From: Paracoccaceae bacterium
GTDB taxonomy: Bacteria > Pseudomonadota > Alphaproteobacteria > Rhodobacterales > Rhodobacteraceae
Assembly: GCA_002746395.1 (NCBI GenBank)
Contig: NVXA01000006.1
Location: 118,721-123,907, forward strand
Reading direction: 5' to 3'
DNA: 5,187 bases
Shown in pieces: positions 1-5,187 of this stretch. The notes under the pieces are model-generated. The model made no database searches. It had not been told where the DNA came from and worked only from the letters and a program-made list of their open reading frames with translations. The first letter of the stretch is position 1, and every line of letters begins with the position of its first letter. The translations under genes and the position numbers were made by a program.

Positions 1-83
1 TAAACATTCACCACAACGATCACCACGATGAACCCAGATATGGCCAGCATTATTGATGCAACCAGTTTAGCAGCTGTTGGCAT
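1..83 (-). CDS. trgA: N-terminus of a small membrane protein, TrgA-like (partial, runs off left edge)
   Basis: Only the first 27 codons are inside the window. They read MPTAAKLVASIMLAISGF followed by a run rich in Val and Ile, so residues about 9-27 form a first membrane segment directly after a short, positively charged start. A Shine-Dalgarno sequence, GGGAG at 91-95, lies 7 bases upstream of the ATG, which supports this start. The opening MPTAAKLVA is what I recall for the TrgA family of Rhodobacteraceae, small inner-membrane proteins first linked to tellurite resistance in Rhodobacter sphaeroides. The family link rests on about nine residues and is therefore tentative; a generic small membrane protein is the alternative. 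The gene lies downstream of the aminotransferase on the same strand, but the 96-base gap with its own candidate regulatory site suggests separate transcription. Confidence 0.55.
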   Translation of the reverse strand, partial: MPTAAKLVASIMLAISGFIVVIVVVNV

Positions 84-113
84 GATGTCGCTCCCGTTTT
101 ATGCGTTTTCGCT

Positions 114-141
114 AGGGTAGACTTGGCGCGACAGGAATCAA
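114..141 (-). promoter_or_regulatory. weak candidate promoter for the TrgA-like gene
   Basis: On the minus strand TTGATT (136-141) and TACCCT (114-119) are separated by 16 bases. The -35 is reasonable and the -10 is poor, as expected for a promoter that needs an activator. The CtrA-like site ends 8 bases upstream of the -35. The predicted leader before the ATG at 83 would be about 25 bases. Confidence 0.25.
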
Positions 142-149
142 GTGAAAAT

Positions 150-165
150 GTTAACCATCCCTTAA
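150..165 (-). promoter_or_regulatory. candidate CtrA binding site
   Basis: On the minus strand the sequence reads TTAAGGGATGGTTAAC, which fits the alphaproteobacterial CtrA consensus TTAA-N7-TTAAC exactly. On the plus strand it contains TTAACCAT at 151-158, resembling a CtrA half-site described in Caulobacter. It lies about 67 bases upstream of the small membrane-protein start at 83 and just upstream of a weak promoter-like pair at 114-141, so its likely target is that gene. It is also only 15 bases beyond the aminotransferase stop. Binding is inferred from the motif alone. Confidence 0.45.
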
Positions 166-179
166 TAAGCCCGCACAAT

Positions 180-1406
180 TTACAGGGTTTGATCCAACGC
201 TTTCATCAGTTTATCCACTTCTTGCGCGTTTGTATAATGCACAAAACTAAGGCGTAAAACGCCGTGGGCCGGATCAATTCCAAGGCCTTCCAGTAAGCGC
301 ACAGCATAGAAATCACCGCCACCAGCCATAATTCCGTGTTTTGCCAAATCTCGGGCAACACCTTCGCCGGGCTGTTTAAGACCAATGGCTACGGTGGAAA
401 CACGCGCCTCTACCTTGTCAGCTCCGATCAAGCGCACGTCATTGCGGGCCCGCAGGTATTCCAGCAACGGTGCCAGCAGTTCAGCCTCGTGGTCCGCTTG
501 TAACTTCAACGTCGCACGCGCCTTTTGCGCCAGCGACCCGCCCGTATCAAAATGGTGATCGTGAACCGCCTCGATATAATCCACCATGCCAGCCGATGCC
601 GCAATTTGCGCATGATCCGGCCCAGCAGGGGTAAAGCGTTTGTAGGGCGAATCCGCGTTGAAATAATGCCCTTGATTAGGCAGGCGCATCGCCAAATCAG
701 CCTCGACGTACATAATCCCCTGATGCGGGCCATAGGTTTTATAGGCCGAAAACAAATAGATATCCGCGCCCAACGCCTTGATATCAGGCAACCCGTGCGG
801 CGCAAAACTGACGCCATCGACGCAAGCCACAGCCCCTACGGCCTTCGCCATCGCGCAAATCTCGGCTACCGGATTGATCTGCCCGACGATGTTGGAAACA
901 TGCGGGAAAACCACCAGTTTCACCTTATCGTCCAGCAGGTTCGCCAAATTCGCCAGATCAAGGAACCCCGTGTCCTTGTCCACTTCCCATTCACGCACTT
1001 CGATACCGCTGTCAGCCAAGCACCGCCAAGGGCCAGAATTTGCTTCGTGGTCCTGATTGGTAACAATAATCGCATCACCCGGTGCCAACATCTGCCGGAA
1101 CGCTTGCGCCAGCACGTATGTATTTTGCGTGGTTGATGGCCCGAAACTAAGATCGTTCGCCGGAATATTCAAAACACCCGCCAACCGTACCCGTGCTTCA
1201 TCCATTTCTTCACCCGCTAAACGCGAGGCCTCGTAAGGCGCATAAGGCTGCACCTTACGTTGCGTGTAATAACGGTTCAGGCGGTCAATCACAAATTTGC
1301 TGGTATAAGACCCACCCGCATTTTCAAAAAACGCCTGCCCTTGCAAAGACGGCTCCTTGAAGGCCGGAAACTGTGCGCGGACAAAATCAATATCAAGCTT
1401 GCTCAT
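180..1406 (-). CDS. class V aminotransferase, cysteine-desulfurase-like (VC1184-type)
   Basis: This is a PLP-dependent fold type I enzyme of 408 residues, a normal length for class V aminotransferases. Visible landmarks are FFENAGGSY (26-34, substrate and PLP entry loop), STTQNT (91-96, phosphate binding), His120 in NQDHEAN (stacks on the PLP ring), Asp197 in VDGVSFAPHG (pairs with the pyridine nitrogen) and Lys223 in SAYKTYGPHQG (Schiff base). The tail, GGGDFYAVRLLEGLG then GVLRLSFVHYTN, resembles the VC1184-type cysteine-desulfurase-like group. The loop at 361-368 has no cysteine where SufS and NifS carry the persulfide-forming residue; the only cysteines are 129, 184 and 195. Classical desulfurase activity is therefore unlikely, and a lyase, epimerase or transaminase role is open. 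The start at 1406 has GAGAAGG upstream, and an earlier ATG a few bases away stops after two codons. It follows acuI by 42 bases and is probably the last gene of the operon. The substrate is unknown. Confidence 0.9.
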   Translation of the reverse strand: MSKLDIDFVRAQFPAFKEPSLQGQAFFENAGGSYTSKFVIDRLNRYYTQRKVQPYAPYEASRLAGEEMDEARVRLAGVLNIPANDLSFGPSTTQNTYVLAQAFRQMLAPGDAIIVTNQDHEANSGPWRCLADSGIEVREWEVDKDTGFLDLANLANLLDDKVKLVVFPHVSNIVGQINPVAEICAMAKAVGAVACVDGVSFAPHGLPDIKALGADIYLFSAYKTYGPHQGIMYVEADLAMRLPNQGHYFNADSPYKRFTPAGPDHAQIAASAGMVDYIEAVHDHHFDTGGSLAQKARATLKLQADHEAELLAPLLEYLRARNDVRLIGADKVEARVSTVAIGLKQPGEGVARDLAKHGIMAGGGDFYAVRLLEGLGIDPAHGVLRLSFVHYTNAQEVDKLMKALDQTL

Positions 1407-1448
1407 CTAAACCATGCCTTCTCTTTTTCAAAAATACTCGAAAACCAC

Positions 1449-2441
1449 CTACGCGTTAACATCCACGACAACACGGCCCTTAACCTGCCCTTTAAGGATA
1501 TCTTTACCAAGGGCAGGCAAATCCTCCAAAGTCGCGGGCTGTATCATGCTTTCAAGCTTGTCCATCGGCAGATCTGTTGCGATCCGCTGCCACGCGCGAA
1601 CACGATTATCATAAGGCTGCATTACACTGTCGATTCCCAGCAGGTTCACCGCCCGCAAAAGGAACGGAATAACCGTCGCAGGCAATCCCATACCACCGGC
1701 CAAGCCAACCGCGGCAACCGATGTGCCATACTTCATCTGCCCCAAAACCCGCGCCAGCATATCGCCACCAACGGCATCAACACAGCCAGCCCAGTTTTCG
1801 CTTTCCAACGGGCGTTTCGTAGTTTCGTTAATCTCTTCGCGTGCCACGATCTGCGTCGCCCCCAAAGATTTCAGATACTCCGCCGCCTCTGGTCGACCAG
1901 TTACAGCCGCAACTTCGTAGCCAAGATTAGCCAAAATCGCTGTCGCAACAGAACCAACACCACCAGCAGCACCAGTCACCAACACCGGACCATGGTTTTT
2001 CTCAAGTCCGTGATCCTCAAGCGCCATAACTGCCAGCATCGCCGTGAAACCAGCCGTACCAACAGCCATCGCCTGACGTGTTGTCAGACCATCCGGCAAC
2101 GGCACAAGCCAATCTGCCTTAACCGAAGCCTTCTGGGAATACCCACCCCAATGCGCTTCGCCCACGCGCCATCCCGTTAGTACAACCTTGTCGCCAGCCT
2201 TATATCGCGGGTCTTCGGAACTCTCGACCGTTCCGGCAAAATCAATCCCCGGCACATGGGGATAGTTGCGAACCAAGCCGCCACCCGGACCAATGCACAA
2301 CCCGTCTTTGTAATTCACACAGGAATACTCGACCGCGACGATCACATCGCCGTGCGGCAAATCACTGATTTCCAATTGCTGTACCGAGGCGGAGGTTTTA
2401 CCCTCTTCGTTCTTCTCAACTACTAAAGCATTAAACCCCAT
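1449..2441 (-). CDS. acuI: AcuI-type acryloyl-CoA reductase (NADPH), MDR superfamily, YhdH/YhfP group
   Basis: The product (330 residues from the chosen start) is a zinc-free medium-chain dehydrogenase/reductase expected to reduce acryloyl-CoA to propionyl-CoA with NADPH in the cytoplasm. Family marks are NYKDGL (43-48), PHVPGIDFAGTV (61-72), GWRVGEAHWGGY (90-101), the Rossmann loop GAAGGVGSVA (157-166), AAVTGRPEAAEYLKSLGA (178-195) and the tail KGRVVVDV (321-328). These closely parallel what I recall of Rhodobacter sphaeroides AcuI. The start at 2441 is preferred over an ATG at 2456 because GGGGAG (2449-2454) sits 7 bases upstream and the ATG falls one base after the stop of the dehydrogenase gene, giving translational coupling. 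The longer reading would only add MGRSK, which is encoded by the ribosome binding site itself. AcuI protects against acryloyl-CoA arising from DMSP, acrylate or 3-hydroxypropionate metabolism. The exact substrate here could be another short 2-enoyl-CoA. Confidence 0.85.
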   Translation of the reverse strand: MGFNALVVEKNEEGKTSASVQQLEISDLPHGDVIVAVEYSCVNYKDGLCIGPGGGLVRNYPHVPGIDFAGTVESSEDPRYKAGDKVVLTGWRVGEAHWGGYSQKASVKADWLVPLPDGLTTRQAMAVGTAGFTAMLAVMALEDHGLEKNHGPVLVTGAAGGVGSVATAILANLGYEVAAVTGRPEAAEYLKSLGATQIVAREEINETTKRPLESENWAGCVDAVGGDMLARVLGQMKYGTSVAAVGLAGGMGLPATVIPFLLRAVNLLGIDSVMQPYDNRVRAWQRIATDLPMDKLESMIQPATLEDLPALGKDILKGQVKGRVVVDVNA

Positions 2442-2454
2442 CTTACTTCTCCCC
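2442..2454 (-). promoter_or_regulatory. ribosome binding site that fixes the acuI start
   Basis: On the minus strand GGGGAG (2449-2454) is followed by AAGTAAG and the ATG at 2441. The TAA inside the spacer is the stop codon of the upstream dehydrogenase, so ribosomes finishing that gene are positioned to reinitiate on acuI. This decides between the two in-frame ATGs at 2456 and 2441. Confidence 0.75.
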
Positions 2455-3618
2455 ATAACCTTTTGGCACCGGAATATCCGGCAGCCCCTCGGCGCGTTTT
2501 TGCAAAGCTCGCCCTATGACTACACGGCTGATCTCCGTCGTGCCATCCACAATTCGCAGCATCTGCGACAACCGGCTAAGACGGTCCATTCCATAGGATT
2601 GCAACAACCCCATGCCACCCATCACTTGCGTACAGGTGTTGGCAGCTTTCACCGCCGCATCCGGCACAAAGCGTTTGGCGTGGGCGGCCATCAATGGCCC
2701 CTCAGGTGTGCCAAGCGCATTCGCTGCTGCTTTATATAACAAACGCGAGGTCACCAAGTCCGTTGCCACATCGCCAAGCATCCACTGGATACCGTCAAGA
2801 TCAAGGTTAACACCCTTGAACATCTTGCGGTTCTTGGAATACGCCAGCGCCGTATCCAGCGCGCTTTCGATCAACCCGCAACATCCCGAAGCAATCGAAA
2901 CGCGCGCGATATCAATCGCCATAAGCGACCCTTGCAAGCCCGTGCCAACACCCATGATGATATTGTCTTCAGACACCACCACATTGTCGAAATACATCTC
3001 GCCCAGCGGCAGGAATTCGTAAGACGGTGTATCATAGCGCGGCCCGAAACTAACGCCCTTGGCATCCGCAGGAATGGCAATCATCGCCATATCCTTATGG
3101 CCCGGCTCGTTACTGGTTTTCACGACGGTAAAATAGATATCCGCTTCACCGGCCAGCGAAACCCACGCCTTCGCGCCGTTGATTGTCCATGTACCATCAT
3201 CATTGATAACTGCACGCGTATACATGTTTGCCGCATCCGAACCCGATTGCGGTTCCGTCAGCGCAAAATTCGCCAGTTTCTTGCCAGAAGTCAGTACCCG
3301 CGCCCATTTATCTTTGAACGCATCGGCTCCAAAACCACAGGTCGCATAGGTGCAAATGTTGTGCATCGACAGCGTGAAGGCATAGGCCCCGTCACCTTTG
3401 CCAAGCTCTTCATATACCTGAATGCCATCGCCTAGCGACAAACCCTGCCCGCCCCATTCCGTTGGTGCGTAAAGCCCCGTCAGCCCCAAAGCCCCCGCCT
3501 TGTCAGATGCATCACGCGGCCAAACGCCCGCTTCGTTCCATGCGTTTACGTTTGGCTTGATAACGTCGTCTGTGTGACGGCGCGCCGCTTCCAGAATGCT
3601 TTCGATATTGGAGGCCAT
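2443..3618 (-). CDS. acyl-CoA dehydrogenase family flavoprotein
   Basis: At 391 residues the protein has the usual length of a tetrameric acyl-CoA dehydrogenase, which oxidises acyl-CoA to 2-enoyl-CoA using FAD and passes electrons to electron-transfer flavoprotein. The N-terminal helical domain covers about 1-115 with [12 protein letters not shown] at 51-62. The central beta domain holds [13 protein letters not shown] (118-130, flavin contact) and [16 protein letters not shown] (145-160). The C-terminal helices hold RKMF (264-267), [11 protein letters not shown] (329-339) and [10 protein letters not shown] (356-365). The usual catalytic Glu in the YEGT motif is replaced by Asp358, and the alternative isovaleryl-type Glu position in DIARV (236-240) is Ala, so Asp358 is the probable base. 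The usual RDA before it reads RLS. The start at 3618 has GGGAGGGG upstream with a 5-base gap. First gene of the operon, coupled to acuI. Specificity cannot be read; a short or branched acyl-CoA is likely, and it is too short to be the roughly 590-residue DmdC. Confidence 0.92.
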   Translation of the reverse strand: MASNIESILEAARRHTDDVIKPNVNAWNEAGVWPRDASDKAGALGLTGLYAPTEWGGQGLSLGDGIQVYEELGKGDGAYAFTLSMHNICTYATCGFGADAFKDKWARVLTSGKKLANFALTEPQSGSDAANMYTRAVINDDGTWTINGAKAWVSLAGEADIYFTVVKTSNEPGHKDMAMIAIPADAKGVSFGPRYDTPSYEFLPLGEMYFDNVVVSEDNIIMGVGTGLQGSLMAIDIARVSIASGCCGLIESALDTALAYSKNRKMFKGVNLDLDGIQWMLGDVATDLVTSRLLYKAAANALGTPEGPLMAAHAKRFVPDAAVKAANTCTQVMGGMGLLQSYGMDRLSRLSQMLRIVDGTTEISRVVIGRALQKRAEGLPDIPVPKGYGEK

Positions 3619-3663
3619 GTTCGCCCCTCCCTATTGCTGATGGTCAGAATATTGTCCCGAGCA

Positions 3664-3691
3664 ACCTTATCGCAGCGTTACAGCAGGTCAA
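3664..3691 (-). promoter_or_regulatory. candidate sigma-70 promoter of the dehydrogenase-acuI-aminotransferase operon
   Basis: Reading the minus strand, TTGACC (3686-3691) and TAAGGT (3664-3669) are 16 bases apart. The -35 matches the consensus at five of six positions; the -10 keeps the key T, A and final T. Transcription would start near 3657, giving a leader of roughly 40 bases before the ATG at 3618. No other equally good pair was seen in front of the operon. Confidence 0.45.
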
Positions 3692-3730
3692 TTATCTGAA
3701 CACTCGTTCACTGATTTTGACGCAGCGTAA
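3671..3730. repeat. pair of 10-base direct repeats flanking the operator
   Basis: CGCAGCGTTA (3671-3680) and CGCAGCGTAA (3721-3730) agree at 9 of 10 bases and start exactly 50 bases apart, close to five helical turns. The first copy lies in the spacer of the candidate operon promoter, and the inverted repeat at 3697-3710 lies between the copies. They may be paired half-sites for a regulator or chance. Confidence 0.3.
3697..3710. promoter_or_regulatory. inverted repeat, candidate TetR-family operator
   Basis: TGAAC-ACTC-GTTCA has perfect 5-base arms around a 4-base centre. This shape resembles operators of TetR-type regulators, which often control acyl-CoA metabolism genes. It ends 5 bases upstream of the operon -35 element and sits between the divergent genes, so a bound regulator could affect either direction. 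No regulator gene is inside the window. Confidence 0.4.
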
Positions 3731-3743
3731 ATGTTGTTCCCGG

Positions 3744-3780
3744 AAATTTTCAACAAATTTTACTATTTTTTAACCAATTT
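3744..3780. promoter_or_regulatory. phased A/T tracts upstream of the glycosyltransferase gene
   Basis: AAATTTT (3744-3750), AAATTTT (3755-3761), ATTTTTT (3765-3771) and AATTT (3776-3780) have centres about 10.5 bases apart. This helical phasing is what intrinsically curved DNA shows. The tract lies 40-77 bases before the GTG start at 3821, where a promoter or UP-like element would be expected. TACTAT (3761-3766) could serve as a -10, but I see no convincing -35 at the right distance, so no exact promoter is called. Confidence 0.4.
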
Positions 3781-3810
3781 CCACAAACCTGAACGGGCGT
3801 TAACCATTTT

Positions 3811-3820
3811 GAGGGTCCCC
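3811..3820 (+). promoter_or_regulatory. ribosome binding site that fixes the GTG start at 3821
   Basis: GAGGG at 3811-3815 is followed by TCCCC and then GTG. An in-frame ATG exists at 3731, but it has no ribosome binding site and would translate the AT-rich regulatory stretch, so the GTG is the better start. Confidence 0.65.
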
Positions 3821-5187
3821 GTGAGAGAATTAACAAGGATAACCGCCATCGGCTCTTGCCGGATCAGCACCCCGTTCAAAGCGGCCCCCTTAACGCACCC
3901 AGTGGTTAACAACACAGCCCGCATCTATGGCTACACCCACACCAGCGCCGAGGCTTTGCAGCAGATCAGGTTCCTTCAGGGCGAATTCACTCCACCCGCT
4001 GAAATCCTGCCACTCCTAACACCAAACGTCGATATCGAAGCCCTTTCAGATGCGGAACATCCAACCTCCGACATATATTTTATCGAGCTGTCTTCGGCCA
4101 AAGAACTGCGTATTGCTGGCACACAAGTGCAGCTTAACTATGCCACCCGCCACTTCGCCGATTTCTTCGCAGACAAGCACCGTGCGCGCGATTTCTGGCG
4201 CTTGGCGGATGGGCGGCAGGACAAGGCAAAGTTAACATTCCTTAACGAACAAGAAAGTTACCAAACCCTTAACACGAGTGATCAACAGCTGCTGCAACAG
4301 CTAACCCGCACCCTCGCGACACCGGAAAGTTTGTCTCGTGACCTGACCGAAATTCGTGATCGGTTGCCTAATGTCGTCTTTATCACCCATTGCAATGCTT
4401 TGGCCAAAAACCACGAGCCGATCGCCAGCCGCGCCGCCTATATCGCGATGGTCGAAGACACAGTAAAAGCCCTAAACCTGCCCTTGTTCAACCCAACGGC
4501 ATCCATGCAAGCATTCGGGCAACATGCGGCCATGTCAGACGCCGAAACCAGCCTTTCGCATTATTCCGAAGATTTCGGGAAATTTCTTTTCGACGGGCTG
4601 TTCGAAACATTCATCGCCCCCGATCACTCCCGCGTTCTGGCTCCATCGACAGCCCTGTCACTGGCGCTGGCCCATTTCCAGAACCGCTCGCCCATAGCGT
4701 CAATCTCGCCGCATATCGGTGGGGTTGCCTTCATTACCGGATCGCTTGGCGCAGGGGGCGCAGAACGCCAAATGACCCGCTTGGCCGTTGAAATGAAACG
4801 TAGCCAGACGATCAGTGATCCCGACCAAATCGGCATCACTGGCCCTGTCGAGGTCTTCGTATCCACCCTGTCCCCCGCACGTGGGCGTGATTTCTTCCTA
4901 CCACAACTGCAAAACGCCGACATCCCCGTATCCGTGATCAGCAAACTTCCGGCAGGCCCGTCAACTGTACCCGAAAACCTGTTCCGTTTCCTACCCCCAC
5001 AAGCAGCCGAGGCTGTTCGTCGTCTTACCCCCCACCTAGCCGCCATGCGTCCTGAGGTCGCCTATATCTGGCAAGATGGTGCGGTACTGGCCACGGCACT
5101 GGCAGCCCTTAATGCCAACATCCCACACATCGTCATTTCCCTGCGCGGCATGCCGCCAGACCTACGTCCAGAAATGATGAAAGACGA
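3821..5187 (+). CDS. two-domain protein: GSC-motif SGNH/GSCFA-like domain plus GT4-type glycosyltransferase (partial, runs off right edge)
   Basis: 455 codons are present without a stop, starting at GTG. The N-terminal part, about 1-265, opens with RITAIGSCR (6-14) and continues with RIYGYTHTSAEALQQI (34-49), SDIYFIELSSAKEL (83-96), NVVFITHCNAL (184-194) and SHYSEDFGKFLFDGL (246-260). GSC right after the first strand, Asn192 and His247 are spaced as in SGNH or GSCFA-like hydrolases, so acyl-ester chemistry on a polysaccharide is possible but inferred. The second part, from about 298, has the Rossmann strand VAFITGSLGAGGAERQ (302-317), whose GGAER loop is typical of GT-B retaining glycosyltransferases (GT4), then VEVFVSTL (343-350), AYIWQDG (414-420) and PHIVISLRGMPP (435-446). 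The nucleotide-sugar site with its expected EX7E motif lies beyond the edge. A surface polysaccharide or capsule role is likely. It diverges from the operon and shares a 202-base regulatory region with it. Confidence 0.75.
   Translation, partial: MRELTRITAIGSCRISTPFKAAPLTHPVVNNTARIYGYTHTSAEALQQIRFLQGEFTPPAEILPLLTPNVDIEALSDAEHPTSDIYFIELSSAKELRIAGTQVQLNYATRHFADFFADKHRARDFWRLADGRQDKAKLTFLNEQESYQTLNTSDQQLLQQLTRTLATPESLSRDLTEIRDRLPNVVFITHCNALAKNHEPIASRAAYIAMVEDTVKALNLPLFNPTASMQAFGQHAAMSDAETSLSHYSEDFGKFLFDGLFETFIAPDHSRVLAPSTALSLALAHFQNRSPIASISPHIGGVAFITGSLGAGGAERQMTRLAVEMKRSQTISDPDQIGITGPVEVFVSTLSPARGRDFFLPQLQNADIPVSVISKLPAGPSTVPENLFRFLPPQAAEAVRRLTPHLAAMRPEVAYIWQDGAVLATALAALNANIPHIVISLRGMPPDLRPEMMKD

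Noticed and set aside
84..179. Intrinsic terminator after the aminotransferase
   Set aside because: No GC-rich hairpin followed by a T run can be seen on the minus strand.
525..1136. Plus-strand open frame of 203 codons
   Set aside because: Antisense to the aminotransferase, with a basic, low-complexity-like product and no motif.
1260..2180. Plus-strand open frame of 306 codons
   Set aside because: It is antisense to the acuI and aminotransferase genes, with an Arg, His and Asn-rich product and no domain pattern; a shadow.
2442..2456. Longer acuI start at 2456
   Set aside because: The extra five codons are the ribosome binding site of the internal ATG and overlap the end of the dehydrogenase gene.
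180..3618. DMSP demethylation (dmdABC) cluster
   Set aside because: AcuI is typical near dmdA, but no DmdA, DmdB or lyase gene is present, and the dehydrogenase is about 200 residues shorter than DmdC.
3731..3820. Extended N-terminus of the glycosyltransferase fusion from an ATG at 3731
   Set aside because: The frame is open, but there is no ribosome binding site, the extension covers the phased A/T tracts, and it would place the GSC motif unusually far from the N-terminus.
4232..4246. Full CtrA site inside the glycosyltransferase gene
   Set aside because: TTAACATTCCTTAAC has a 6-base spacer where the consensus needs 7, and it lies within coding sequence.
4624..5046. Minus-strand open frame of 140 codons
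   Set aside because: It lies fully inside the well-supported plus-strand glycosyltransferase frame, is rich in Arg and Ser and low in recognisable motifs, as antisense shadows are.

Overview
The window looks like a chromosomal segment of an alphaproteobacterium, most likely a marine Rhodobacterales (Roseobacter-type) organism. The grounds are an AcuI-type acryloyl-CoA reductase, a minus-strand gene start matching the N-terminus remembered for the Rhodobacteraceae TrgA family, a consensus-like CtrA box, and moderate GC content with frequent GTTAAC/TTAAC words. This placement is inferred from sequence character and not from a database match.

Layout: at the left edge is the first part of a small membrane-protein gene on the minus strand (1-83, TrgA-like). 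A 96-base gap (84-179) follows, holding a CtrA-type site and a weak candidate promoter for that gene. From 180 to 3618 three minus-strand genes are packed head to tail and probably form one operon. In transcription order they are an acyl-CoA dehydrogenase (2443-3618), an AcuI-type NADPH-dependent enoyl-CoA (acryloyl-CoA) reductase (1449-2441, starting one base after the previous stop) and a PLP-dependent class V aminotransferase of the cysteine-desulfurase-like type (180-1406). A 202-base divergent intergenic region (3619-3820) carries a promoter for the operon, a TetR-like inverted repeat, two copies of a 10-base direct repeat and four helically phased A/T tracts. On the plus strand a large gene runs from a GTG start at 3821 off the right edge. 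Its product appears to join an N-terminal GSC-motif, SGNH/GSCFA-like domain to a C-terminal GT4-type glycosyltransferase.

How the genes may work together: the dehydrogenase and the AcuI-type reductase both act on short acyl-CoA thioesters and are translationally coupled, so they probably belong to one small catabolic or detoxifying route (short-chain acyl-CoA oxidation with removal of reactive acryloyl-CoA-like intermediates). The aminotransferase is the least explained member. It keeps the PLP lysine but lacks a cysteine in the loop where true desulfurases have one. The dehydrogenase carries Asp at the position where many relatives have the catalytic Glu, and has no Glu at the alternative isovaleryl-type position. 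The divergent glycosyltransferase gene is probably a surface polysaccharide gene unrelated to the operon. No mobile element, tRNA, rRNA or CRISPR array was seen.
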